Positions 14,901-25,900 of a DNA stretch of 64,000 bases are shown here, in pieces. Positions within the stretch are counted from its first letter, which is position 1. Every line of letters starts with the position of its first letter. The DNA is from Paralvinella palmiformis (Eukaryota > Annelida > Polychaeta > Terebellida > Alvinellidae), in NCBI GenBank assembly GCA_025642065.1, contig JAODUP010000423.1:282538-346537 (forward strand). Reading direction: 5' to 3'. The notes under the pieces are model-generated. The model searched no databases. It was not told where the DNA came from and saw only the letters and a program-made list of their open reading frames with translations. The position numbers and the translations under genes are program-made.

Positions 14901-17900
14901 TTTCCTACTTTCCTACAAGTCAGTGGATAAATTGGATACATTCGGAATCTGTCTGTCAGGCCTGCGGAGTGATAATAGGTGTATATTTCTATTGTTATGT
15001 TTTCATCATCAATGAGTATTAATTTATATTAACAAATATTTTTTATTATATTCTTGTGCCTTGTTTGATGAGACTGATGATGAGGATTGGGGGGGGGGGG
15101 TAAGTAGATTTACAGTAAATATGTGTATTTGATGCAATGTACATTTTATTGTCTGATACATAAGAACAAATGTATAGTAAATAGTAGTTTTAGACAAAGA
15201 AAAACAAATAACATTAAAAATAAAATATGCTCCTTTATTTAAGACAGATAATCCATGTGAGCAGCCAATTTTCTGAAACTAGCACCACTAAATTAACATT
15301 AGATATTGACCAGAACACCATTACTTAACTGCTCAAGCTACAAAAAAAATGTGGGCTCAAAGCTTTCAGTTCTGCTTTGTCTTATATTCATTGGGGGTAG
15401 TTTTCTGTGATATTGACTGATATACTGACCTCATATTATATACAAGATCGCCTTCTAATTATACTCAAATTTATATATGGTACTTGGGATTTAACAGATT
15501 AATTTCTTTTGCTTTCAATGATGAGATGTGGGTAGCTGACAGGGAATTTTAGCTCCATATATCTGCGTAGCTTTCCTATGAGTGGTGGAATAATTTTGCT
15601 TGTTTATCTCAATAAAAAAAGGGGAAACATATAAATTAAAAAATTAGCCAGAATCCTGTCTTCATTCATGTATAAACCACAACATGAAATAAACATGGAG
15701 ATTGTACAGCACTTGTGTTTAGACCACTGAAAATTCTCAATGCCTGCACATTTATAAATTTTGTTTATGAAAATAGCATTGTGTTTCTCAGTCTGCTTGG
15801 ATACCGATTATAAAACCTTTACGATACGTGACTAAATGGCCACATGCATGCCCAATTCACTGTCCCTTTTACTGTTTTTCATAGGAGAACCTGCCCAAAT
15901 AGACCATTTGGTGTTTGTTGTGCATGGCATAGGCTCTACATGTGATTTACGATTTAGAAACATCATTGAATGTGGTAAGTAATATAGTAGAAGTTTTTAT
16001 TCCATTGAATTATTAACTTGTACATTGTGTTGTGATTAAAGGATTATTGTAATAATTTGTTACAACCTTGGGTTTTTTCAAAAAAAAATTCATAATAAAG
16101 TTATTAATATGTATACCAATGTTTCCTTGGTTTTCTCAGTGGATGATTTCAGGAAGATGTCGCTAACCATAACCAAATCTCACTTTAAGAGATATCAAGA
16201 TGAAGGTAGGATAGGCTGTGTTGAATATCTACCTGTACGTTGGCATCAAGCTTTACATGGAGATGCTACAGGAATAGACAGGTATATCAGTTAGGCAATA
16301 GTAGACTTAATTTCTTAGAACAATTCGTTGATTAAACAGTAATCCAAAATGAATTGTCATGACTTCAAAATTTAATAGTTTTTATATCCTTTTGTAATTT
16401 TGTATCAAATTCATCTCTGAAATGTTTTTGATGGTTTCTAAATTGACTCATAAGTTTTTGTAACTAAATTCAATATGAATTGGTAAAGAGGCTGACCATT
16501 TTTTCCATGATAAATGATGGTTTTCCACTCAATTTGAACATGTTTTTGATGCACTTCCTTCGAAGTGACTATAAATACAATTTATATTATACACAAGTTC
16601 TTATACATTATTATATGTGGTTAAAACATTATCAGACTTGGTGCTGATAAAATTTTAAGCAGCTGTTTGTGGCAAAAAAAAATCCTAATTTAATCAGCCA
16701 AGCACAAGTAATTAATAATCTGAGAAATGATTCGATACAATTTAGTTTTCACAGAACTGAACTGACGCATAAGTCATTAATTGCAGGAAGCTAAAGGCCA
16801 TAACACTGAGTAGTATTGGCAAACTTAGACATTATACAAACGATACTTTGCTTGATATATTATTCTACACAAGTCCAAAATATGCTCAGGTGAGTAGATT
16901 TAGGTGTTAACATGGTCATGTTAGTTTATGTATATTTTGTTATTTGAGAGATTACAGATTGTTTGATGTAAAAACTTAATATGGATCAATTTAAACAGAT
17001 TAATTATTGTGGTCATTAGAATAATTTTATTGTGTCAGAGTTTTTGTTCTACAATTTTGGGATAACAATCTGCAGGAAGTGTGTGATGTGTGTATGTGTA
17101 TTAATATGTTTGTACGCTACTTTTATTATCCCAATTATGGTGTAATAATGGTTATTTACAGCAAATAGCAGACACTGTAGGTGGTGAGATAAATCGTCTT
17201 TATGACTTGTTCATTGGACGTAATCCTGGATTTAAGGGTTCAGTATCTTTGGCTGGCCACAGTCTAGGTAACTATTGTCATCACATTCTGAGCCCTGTAT
17301 CTAATGTGTGTTAGCAATTATCATACACTACTTATTACATGTAAACTGTATGTGTCTAATCAACATAATGCACACACATAATTTCTCTGATTCTTTTTAG
17401 GTTCACTGATCTTATTTGACCTTTTGACCCATCAGCTCGATAACATTGGACAAGTTGATGATGGTAAACCAGCTGTGATATCATCAATAGCATCATGTGG
17501 TGATATAGGAGAGCACCTGGTTTGTTAGCTTTTAAATTTATCGTAAAAGGATTGAAGGATTTGGTTTGTTGGTTGGATTGTTGTCTGTTATCATTTTGAC
17601 TAAGTGTTCTCGCGATTTCACATTTTAGGAAGATGAATCAGAGAAAAGTGAAGCAGGAAGTTCGGAAAATCAAGATAAAAGCCAAATATCTTCATCCACA
17701 GACATGTCAGAGTCACAGTGTACAACAGAGTAAGTAAATGTGTGTGTGTGTGTGTGTGTGTGTGGAGAGAGAGAGAATCAACCCAGAAGTCCAGAATTAT
17801 ATAGTTCATAATAAGACTTAATAATTGTTGACATATATTTGTGTTTATTTGTCTGTAAGATTATTCCAGCAGTGTGTTATTTTTACTGACTGTTGTATGT

Positions 17901-20900
17901 CACCTATCTACCATTATATGTTGCTTATGTTCATGGAAGTTATGTGATTAACTATAACTTTATATTACTCAGTCTTATTTAGTCTGAAATTGATCATTTG
18001 GAGATGTTTAGTCCAACATTATATCACTTAGTTGTGTTTAGTTCAACATTATATCACTCAGTTGTGTTTAGTCCAACATTATATCACTCAGTTGTGTTTA
18101 GTCTAACATAATATCACTCTACCAAGTTTTAGTCTAATATGTATGAAGTCGCGCCGTGATGGCACAGTTCGTTAGAGCATAGGACTCGTAACCAATGGGT
18201 CATGGGTTCAAGGCTCCTGGAGCTGTAATGCTGTCAAGTGGCGACTGGTTCACTCGTCCATAAAAATGAGAACTTGACAGGACGTGATGGCTATGTGTTT
18301 GAGTAATGCTTTGCGCCTTTAATGGCAGCATGCATTGTATGCTCCCTTGGGAATTGAGATGTGTGCTGCATTGGAACAGGTCTGAGTCAGGGATAATAAT
18401 ACTGCATTACTGTAATTTTTCATGCAATACACAGGAAAATATCTTAAATAAGACAAGGATAATACAGGGAATTTGATTTTTGAAATCCTGTGGGGGTACC
18501 CTGATTACTGAAATGCATCTTTGAAATGTAGTATCAGTGATGGTATGCTAGGAGAAATATTGTGAATTAATGAATTAGCTGTTATGACATTGAAAAGTCA
18601 CCTTGTAAGTTATTCTTTCATTTCAAATCATAAATAAATGGATTCCAGGATGGTAAAAAGTGGGAACCCGAGTTCAAGGTACTAATAGAATATGAGAGCC
18701 TAGAGGTGACAGGGATTATTAGCTAGGACAATGTTAAATGCCTCGCAGTGGAGCTGCTGCTCTCATCAAGAGTGAATATCTATTTGTTGAACTATGTCAT
18801 GAATCATCCAAATAATTACACATTAGTCACATGATAAATGGTGTAGTCATGTCATCATCAAACATGTGATAGATACAATCTGTACTAATTTAGTATATTA
18901 TTGTTTCAGAGATCCCTTACTGCGTTCAAGTATCCAGTACTTCAGTTCAAGTACATGATTGGCATCGCTGGTACGGGTGTACCGTGTGTTCAGTATCCTC
19001 AGTTAAAGTTTAATCCGGCTAATTTCTTTGCCCTTGGTTCACCAATAGCCATGTTTCTAACTGTCAGAGGTGTAGAAATGCTTGGCGAGGAGTTCCACTT
19101 TCCAACTTGTGCTGGCTTTTTCAACATATTTCATCCCGTGAGTTGTATTTTTAGTGCATTAAATATTGCTTTAGCTTCATCATTAAACTGTGATTACGGT
19201 GTGTAATTCTATTGATATTCACACACACACACACATACACACACAATATACATGCTTTTTGCATCATTACTAAACTTGTTATTCTCCTTTTACTTTCAGT
19301 TTGATCCTGTGGTAAGTATTAGTTTTCAGTTAAACTTGTATCTAGTTTGTACTTAATCTACTGATACCATATTTATGTATAATTTGCAAGATATAAGTAA
19401 TAAAGTGACTAATTGTAGTAATTAAAGTCATTGTTATTAAGATCATTCAGAAAGTTATTATCTGCCTTATTATTTGTTTTTCATAATAAATCATTATGCT
19501 CCTCTATCAAGGTGTATTGTTTGAAGTAACCATCATATTAGTAAAAGGCACACCAGTGGTAACGTGATTCAATCTGTGATGCGTAAAATATTCTAACAGT
19601 TTATTCAAATGAACGAGAATGAGCATTGCTATTAATAATTCACCTGATTTACTTAAATGAAATTGAACCAAATTCTGTAACCAAACTGAATTTACTTATC
19701 GGCAACAAATGTGATGTCTAAAATCAGATAACGGGATACTTGCTGGGCTAAAACTTTAAGGGAAGATAAAGTTATGCAATTCACAGTTTGTATTCTCCCA
19801 CTAGTGTTGTTCAATGTTGAGTTCATAAATTTAATTCACTGAGAAAATGTGGAATAAGTTTGTTTTCGTTGTCGTCATTCTATCCACTTCAATGAACAGT
19901 TTTAATTAATGGCATTTATTCGTTAATGAGTTCTCATTTGACACTTAGGCGTATCGTTTGGAACCGATGATAACACCGATGTATCCGCCTAAGCCATATC
20001 TAATGCCTCATCACAAAGGAAGAAAACGTCTTCATCTAGGTAATTATATCGGATATAAACATTTTACGATCTGCTAAAATATTTAACAATCAACTTGCCA
20101 TTGTAGAACTCAACATAACATAAAACAGTAAATGACAATTTTCTATCAAGCATTACAGAAGTTATCTCTCCTATGATGTATATGATAACCAGCTCTAAAT
20201 CATGTTTTGCGGAAATCTTCTATTTGTATCTTTTTTCAACAGAACTAAAAGAGAATTTGGCGAGAGTTGGTTCAGACTTGAAGCAAAAGATGATGGGTTA
20301 TTTCAGAGCAACTTGGAAAACGCTGAACGAATTTGCTTTGGCACACAGAACTAATCTGAACGAAGCTCTCGAACAGGAAATGGACAACGTTATGTCACAA
20401 GTGGAGGATGACACAGCAGAAACAGCATGTTTGTGTTTACTAGCATGTTAAATAATTCTTGCTAATAGTAAAGTTTGTCTGGGATTATTTTTCGTGGTTT
20501 CTGTCATATTTTTGTTTTGATTATCATGAAACAAACAAATATCATGGATTTCATCTTGAGTTATGTGATGATGATGAAGATGATTGGTGTTTTACAGCCA
20601 CTTTTGTGCACAAGATAGGCTAAATGGGCCGTTCTTGAGTGCTGTGGAATGTTTATTAATAAATAAAATTTGATCTTCATTTGACACCTGATCTCTTTCA
20701 GCTGTTGTTTCCAGTGTACAAGAAGAGATCTATATTGGTAGTCTGAACCAAGGACATCGTATTGACTATGTACTGCAGGAGAAGCCAATAGAAAGCTTTA
20801 ATGACTACTTGTTTGCTCTTGGTAGTCATGGCTGCTACTGGTAAGTGATGGCTGAAAATAAAGCACACTGTATTGACTATCAGATATTTACCGGAATCTA

Positions 20901-22942
20901 GAAGATTGTTTGAACTCATTTAAAAATGGTGAAGGAACTGTTTGTTTTTTATACCATAGGCCATAAAATACATTTCCTAACATGTTTATTTTTCAAACAG
21001 ATCTTTTACATTCTTTCTCAGAATATTTTCTCGAGTGGAAAGAATTTCTTTAAAAGCCTAAAATGCTGGCAATTTTTCACCACAGCTATACATAACTGAA
21101 TATAGAGCTTTCTTGTGAAATTTGCTGGTGCAGTGGAACATGTGACCACTGACCTTGGCCTTTTATAGACAGGATAAATGACTAATTAGCTATAAGCATT
21201 ATAACATCCATGAAATGGTTTTCACTCTGAAGTTGGTTTATTGGTACAGTTAGACTCCGAATTGGTCACACTTGGGATGCATTGCACAGGGGAAACTAAT
21301 TTGGGAAACATCCTATTATAACGGGTACAAACCATATTTAAACCCACAGTCTCAAGGTTTGTAGTACGTTGCTCTTAGCACTGTGCAGTCTTTCATGCTG
21401 GAACAGTAATTTTAATACGGATTATTTTCAAACAGGAATGGGTAGATTAGCTGGATCACTCTCACTGAGAAACAGAATGACAAGTGCTTTTAAAAAAATG
21501 TGTTGATAGTACTGATAGGAATAAATTATCATTTAATTGTATGATGCAGCCAGTTTATTTTTCAGCACTATTAGCAATAATGCCTCAACTAAAATCCATT
21601 TATATTTCCTGAGTGTTATGAATAGACTAACTTTCTACAATTAAATCTTTATTGTTATACATGCTTCCAATATTTTTGAGAAATGTTTACACATAACAGA
21701 TTTCAACAGGCAGCAGCCATTGATGGATTTATCAGCAGCTTATTAATTTATCCCGGAATAATGTGTTTTGTCTCTTTGTCATCTTTATTTTAGACTTTGA
21801 GTTCTCTTTTTGAAAACGTGTATAATTAGTCTCTGATTGAAGGTTTTTGTTAAAAACAAATAGTGACATGTATTATAATTTGAAGGAAAATGTTATTGCA
21901 GTTAAGTTTTAAAGAATTTGAAAAGCACATTCTGATGGCACAGTGGTTAGATTTTTGGACTGAAAACCTCCTGGATGTGGGCTCAAATCCATCTCATGCC
22001 TGTGTTTCTGGGATTTGTTTCCCTTGGCAGATACTTCTCGGGCATATGTCTTAGGTGTGACCAGTATGAATATGACCTGTTTATTGACCTAGAAAATCAT
22101 GCTACTGATTTTAATTGAAGTGGAAGATACCATTTACTACACAGTAAATGGATAAAAAATAAAACAGTGTTTTACATGAAAAATAGGAATGGTTCGCAGT
22201 TTAGTTTCCAATCAATGTTTTGTTATACTCATTGTGATAATTTGTGTATCTTTAGAACTGTAGATATGAAGATTTTACACCAGCATACTTGGTTTAACAC
22301 CGGCTTAGGCATATCACAAGAAACATGCACCATACCAACTATTATATTAATTCATTTATTATTTGTTACAGGGAGTCTGAGGACACTGTGTTACTGATAC
22401 TGAAGGAAGTTTATGCCCTGATGGGCATATCACCCATCAGACCGGGTCAACAAAACCTTATACCAGTCACGCAGTCGGCGTATATTCCTCCTGCCTTCCC
22501 ACGTCACCCTATGGCATCTGGTGGTATGACCCAATCAACAGGTCCACCCCCTGTGGGACCTGGAAAAGCTGTGCCATATACATCACCCATGGGTGTTGCT
22601 CCACCTATGGGACTTCCACCACAGATGGTTGCTTCACCACAGATGGGAGCTCCACCACAAATGGGAGCTCCACCACAGATGGGAGCTCCACCACAGATGG
22701 GAGCTCCACCACAGATGGGAGTTCCACCACAGATGGGTGCTCCACCACAGATGGTTGCTCCACCACAGATCAGTTCTCCCCCACAGATTGGTTCTCCCCC
22801 ACATATCAGTTCCCAATCACAGATGAGTAGTATACCTGGAGAGGGGTATGCAGCACCAAATGTGACATCACCTAGTGGTCATTTCTCATCGAATGAACCA
22901 ATGGGGGCACCCCCACTTTCAGGTTTTGTGCCAAAAGGATGA
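1144..22942 (+). CDS. SEC23IP: SEC23-interacting protein (WWE and DDHD domains)
   Basis: Member of the intracellular phospholipase A1/DDHD family; SEC23IP (p125A) binds SEC23 of the COPII coat at ER exit sites. Exons: 1144-1288, 8028-8321, 9674-10165, 11634-11821, 14374-14517, 14638-14698, 15885-15974, 16140-16281, 16787-16889, 17162-17267, 17401-17519, 17629-17729, 18910-19137, 19300-19311, 19949-20039, 20243-20428, 20702-20840, 22372-22942 (stop TGA 22940-22942). Seen: an N-terminal DSFLGQ motif spanning the first intron and a proline-rich region with several PPP motifs (residues about 50-280, the likely SEC23-binding part). A WWE-like domain follows ([17 protein letters not shown]; about 311-370), then the lipase motif GHSLG (Ser about 587, split by an intron) and a DDHD domain ([33 protein letters not shown]). 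A non-family C-terminal extension carries M-G-A-P-P-Q repeats. DDHD2, the nearest relative, lacks the proline-rich N-terminus. No SAM domain is visible, and phase does not close between 17729 (phase 2) and 18910 (phase 0). The donor at 20429 (CAT|GTTTGT) is weak but phase-consistent. Confidence 0.93.
1771..3730 (+). mobile_element. Decayed LINE (jockey/CR1-type) with reverse transcriptase, in SEC23IP intron 1
   Basis: A 5'-truncated non-LTR retrotransposon. Conserved reverse-transcriptase blocks read in order: [10 protein letters not shown] with [10 protein letters not shown], then [28 protein letters not shown], and a C-terminal thumb with [10 protein letters not shown]. The frame is broken by an in-frame TAA at 2309-2311 and by frame changes near 2724 and 3060, so it cannot encode a working protein. 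A low-complexity 3' tail of TACTACTAAA-type repeats (about 3707-3733) follows a presumed 3' UTR. The superfamily call rests on the block order and spacing; the exact clade is uncertain. Inserted in sense orientation in the 6.7-kb first intron. Confidence 0.88.
5290..5445. repeat. Interspersed repeat, partner of 15340-15485
   Basis: This stretch in SEC23IP intron 1 shares blocks with 15340-15485, including GTTCTGCTTTGTCTTATATTC-like and TTCTGTGATATTGACT-like segments. Both end in TATATGGTA. It therefore looks like the right half of the same DNA-element family described at 14848-15485. Confidence 0.45.
7115..7382. mobile_element. hAT-type MITE, copy 1 (SEC23IP intron 1)
   Basis: Begins CAGACATGGG and ends GACCCCATGTCTG, i.e. 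inverted termini. Flanked by CTACTAAA on the left and CTACTGAA on the right, an 8-bp target duplication with one mismatch. The interior is AT-rich with GGAATTGA-type repeats and palindromic GTAGGTATTCGGAGTACC segments. No coding capacity. Confidence 0.82.
7575..7750 (+). mobile_element. tRNA-derived SINE, group III
   Basis: Contains a B-box-like GTGGGTTTGAATAT and a body TCATGCCTGTATTTATGGG followed by TTTGTTTCCCTTGGCAGAT. The same body recurs at 21930-22060 and, more diverged, at 48060-48205. It lies in SEC23IP intron 1. Confidence 0.6.
10320..10500 (+). repeat. Possible diverged tRNA-like SINE remnant
   Basis: Holds a weak B-box-like segment (GAGTTTCAAATCTCAGG) preceded by an A-box-like TGGCTAAACTAGTAG. 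No second closely similar copy was identified, so this is a weak call. It lies in SEC23IP intron 3. Confidence 0.3.
11088..11437. mobile_element. hAT-type MITE, copy 2 (SEC23IP intron 3)
   Basis: Starts CAGACATGGGGTCAATTC and ends GAATTGACTCCATGTCTG. Flanks are CTTCCTAT (left) and GTTCCTAT (right), an 8-bp duplication with one mismatch. About 350 bp, the longest copy here, with the GGAGTAGGTATTCC-type palindromic core seen in copies 1, 5 and 6. Confidence 0.85.
11936..12805. mobile_element. Possible DNA transposon remnant with CCATTAAGYCGA-type ends
   Basis: The left end TACCGTAGGTCCTGGCCATTAGGCCGATAC and the right end (reverse complement TACCGTCCATTAAGCTGACC) share TACCGT plus CCATTAAGCTGA-like sequence. 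A third internal copy in reverse sits near 12010 (GTCGACTTAATGGCTGG). This is typical of the subterminal repeats of small TA-inserting DNA elements. Boundaries are approximate; no transposase ORF is present. It lies in SEC23IP intron 4. Confidence 0.35.
14848..15485. mobile_element. Possible Tc1/pogo-like non-autonomous DNA element
   Basis: TACCATATATACTTGTGTGTAAG on the left is matched by a reverse-complement TACCATATATAAATTTGAG on the right, giving imperfect inverted ends beginning TA. The right half is shared with 5290-5445. It lies in SEC23IP intron 6. No ORF of interest inside. Confidence 0.4.
18001..18120 (+). repeat. 30-bp tandem repeat (4 copies) in SEC23IP intron 12
   Basis: Four consecutive copies of a 30-bp unit, GTTGTGTTTAGTCCAACATT plus ATATCACTCA, with a few substitutions. 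It sits between the exon ending at 17729 and the exon starting at 18910, exactly where a SAM-domain exon would be expected in this family. Confidence 0.9.
18150..18420 (+). mobile_element. tRNA-derived SINE, group II
   Basis: The 5' part is tRNA-like: an A box near TGGCACAGTTCGTTAGAGC and a B box GGGTTCAAGGCTCC. The body (GGCGACTGGTTCACTC, GACAGGACGTGATGGCTATG, GGCAGCATGCATTGTAT, CAGGTCTGAGTCAGGGATAA) recurs in reverse at 47525-47845 and 62770-63012. The 3' tail (TATATAGCGCCC type) is missing in this copy. Confidence 0.8.
19300..19311 (+). other. SEC23IP: 12-nt microexon of SEC23IP encoding FDPV
   Basis: Bounded by ACTTTCAG on the left and GTAAGTATT on the right. It carries exactly four in-phase codons (F-D-P-V) that join HP (exon ending 19137) to AYRLEP (exon starting 19949), rebuilding the conserved HP-x-DPVAYR segment of the DDHD domain. 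Both neighbouring junctions are phase 0. Confidence 0.88.
20568..20650 (-). mobile_element. SINE group I, 3' fragment
   Basis: On the minus strand it ends in GTGGCTGTAAAACACCAATC followed by a CATC-type tail, preceded by TTTAGCCTATCTTGTGCACA. This matches the 3' module of the copy at 36294-36440. It lies in the SEC23IP intron between 20428 and 20702. Confidence 0.65.
21930..22060 (+). mobile_element. tRNA-derived SINE, group III
   Basis: A-box-like GATGGCACAGTGGTTAG and B-box-like GGGCTCAAATCCATC are followed by the group body TCATGCCTGTGTTTCTGGG and CCCTTGGCAGAT. It is close to the copy at 7575-7750 and lies in the last SEC23IP intron. Confidence 0.65.
22589..22829 (+). repeat. SEC23IP: Coding 18-bp tandem repeat (MGAPPQ hexapeptides) in SEC23IP
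   Basis: An in-frame run of about 13 hexapeptide units of consensus M-G-A-P-P-Q. The middle units are nearly identical at the DNA level (GGAGCTCCACCACAGATG), and the outer ones have decayed to S/I-containing forms. It follows the normal family C-terminus (W-E-S-E-D-T ... I-S-P) in the last exon. Confidence 0.93.
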
Positions 22943-25900
22943 GATTAGGCTTGGTAGTTTTAAATTGTAGCCCAAAAAAGGTGGAGTTTTCAGGCAAACT
23001 TGTATGGCTGACCATATTGTTTTGCATTAGTTCACAATGCTTTGGTGTTGGATGTGATAAGTGCCATGTTATTGGTCTCTGTGAAAATGATCCTTAAATC
23101 AGTTACCAGATTATATCGTGTAGGCCAGTTATTAGTTAACTTGATTCTCTGGCCGGTTCAGCGCAGTCATGTACACAGATCCAGGATATTGTGTGTTAAT
23201 GAGTATGTGATCATTGTGCAGTGTTAATTTACATAAGAAGGTGCCTGTTTGTTTGCCTGTTTTAACACAGTTAGTGAATTATTTACCATTTAAATCTTAC
23301 TACATGTCTAGTCTGGGACGTAGATGGAGTTTAAGTATATTATTTTTATTGAGGGTATACTGCAGTTTGTCCAAGATATTTCCACATAAGTATATTTTAT
23401 GTGTGTGCATGTGCATGTATCTGTGTATGACTGTTCTTCTGGTAATCTGACTATAATCACACAGTTATCTTGTTCAGTTGTAATAAAAAAGTAATTAGAC
23501 GAAGGTTTTGGAATCAACTTTTTTAATCTGTAAATATTATTAAACAAATATATTATTTAATATTTAACATAATTTACCATATGTTAACATTGAAAGCTTC
23601 CCTATGTGTTATTGCTAATTAATTCAATATTAGTTGACAGTGTTATTGATCAAATTATATTTAATGCCATTATGCACTATATTCACCCCATCTTTTGTCT
23701 TTTAGAAAGCCAAGTTTATCTTCGAGACAAATTTTATGCATCCAGTGGTTTTCTTGTAGGTTATTTTAAACTTATTTTTGCAGTTTACGAATTGCATATG
23801 AATTGTATATGCAGTTTATGCATCTTTACAGGTGTAATGAAACTAATTGGAATTCATTCTTTATGTACAGCTGCCACTCATTATATTCAGCAATGAAGTT
23901 TGTTTGCTGCTGTAACATGGTTACAATTTATACTGGAGACTCCCTAGCACTTTCTCGTGTTGGACATACAATCTGTGTTTACTCGATACCACAGCAAATA
24001 TGATCAAAATTAAGCATTATATTCTCACGCGTATTTCTGTCCTATACATGCCATAATGTAGGATGTTTTGCCATAATGCTGTATTGTTAGTCTAAATCAA
24101 AGGACTTATTCTGGTGGTAGATGATCAAATTTGTTTCTAATGTTGCTAAAACTAAACTCAGTCTGTGAGCACTGGAGAAATCAAATAGATGTTTAGATGG
24201 CGTTGTTTCTTGAAGAACATCAGCATGTTTAATTTTAAGCTCGGATTTATATTTTTAATATATGTTTTAACATATACAATCCATAGACATAATTACTGGT
24301 GTAACTGAAGTTGTGTTATACATACATATGGGTCTATACAGGTGAATATACTAATATAGGTTTAGTATATCCATGCTTATGCTTTTTGAACACCATTTTA
24401 TTTCAGCATCCATCTTAAGCCTTCAGCAGCTGTTGAATACAGTGAGTTGTCTTCAGTGTGTGCCTTCACCTGCGCCACATAGCTAACAGTTATCATCTTC
24501 ATTTGGCAAAATAACCACTTAAATCTATGATGTTTCGTTATTTGTTGAATCCAGGATGTGTTGAATGTCGGATGGATGTCGATAGAATTAACATGAAAGC
24601 AACCAAGTGTTTGGTAAAGGCATATCAATTCATGATGATTTATCAGCAAGTTGCACACACACACTAATAAACTGTATCAACAAATAGTCCTTGCAGTGTT
24701 GTTACGCGAGATATTGGAGTGTTGTTTATGAGGATATATATTTAATACCCAAAAACATAATTTTCTTGATGGATCATAATTTTCTCAAATTTTATTTATT
24801 TTAATTTAATTTATACTTTATTAACATAAACTATTTACAGAAACAAAAACCTGGATGCAGTCTTTCTACTTAATGTTATAAAACATTTTCCAAGGGATTA
24901 TATAAATCAGTATACTCTATTCGAATTAGTACTGGTAATAGGCCAATTCAATTACCCCTGGCGCTATCATGTGGCTGAATTTCACAGTATGGTCTCCGGT
25001 TAGAAGTCCAAGAATCACTGTGTTGCATGGCGATTTATGCGTGTAGTGGCCGATAAATGTCTTCCTGAAAAGCTGTATTTAGGCTGTTTACCAGCTATAT
25101 TTGGATTTTATTTATAGTTCATTAAGGGCATGTGATCTCCAGATCATAATGTGGCATTTAATAGGAATGGCAATAGATATATGCCACTAAACTAGGTAAT
25201 GTTCAGCGCGATTTGCATGGTAGTCATCGTCCGGTCTGTCTAGTTCAAACTTATTTTTTGTACAACCGTTGCCATCTGACATGATGATGTGAATGGATAA
25301 AATCGATCATCACCAGATTATAATTCAATTACTGTACTATTGGTATTATGCATGATATCTTGTATTGAAAGTAACCGTTTTATTTTCTGAATCAGCCATT
25401 CTTGCAATGTTTACTACATGTCAAGGGTGTTAATACTCTAATGTAATAACATTTTTTATTTAATAATATACAGGTGATATAGATATGATTGGTTCCCAGG
25501 TAAAAGTAAAAATTTTATTTCCAAAACTCTACATTAAATATTTAAAAAACAGTACATTCAGCTAAAAGTTTAATTTTAAAATCATTTATTTAATCCATTG
25601 AAACCCATGCTAAAAAATCTAAGCGATGACTTAGAACTGTGTCATTCATCTGAAAAAATCGGTTCGCTCAATCATTGGGTTATATCCTGAGAAGTATTGT
25701 GTTAAATCCTTTGGAAAGACAATCATTCTGCTGAAATACTAGTCTCAGTCTCCATATAATATGAAATAATTTAGCTGAAAGATTTTTGGTATTTATAATT
25801 AGTGAAAAATTGCCATCCCGTATTAACGGTGGGCGCCATAGTTGTTTCTAACCTGAGACCACAGTTGGTAACCGATGCCACGCATTTTGCCTGGATCGGT

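Noticed and set aside
18153..18225. Possible tRNA gene
   Set aside because: A and B boxes are present, but no complete cloverleaf is evident and the sequence continues into a SINE body that recurs twice elsewhere.
18651..18690. 30-nt segment flanked by AG and GT in SEC23IP intron 12 as the missing exon
   Set aside because: Its length (30 nt) does not correct the phase mismatch and its peptide resembles nothing in the family.
22634..22816. Minus-strand frame rich in W-W-S-S-H-L-W
   Set aside because: Shadow of the coding hexapeptide repeat of SEC23IP on the other strand.
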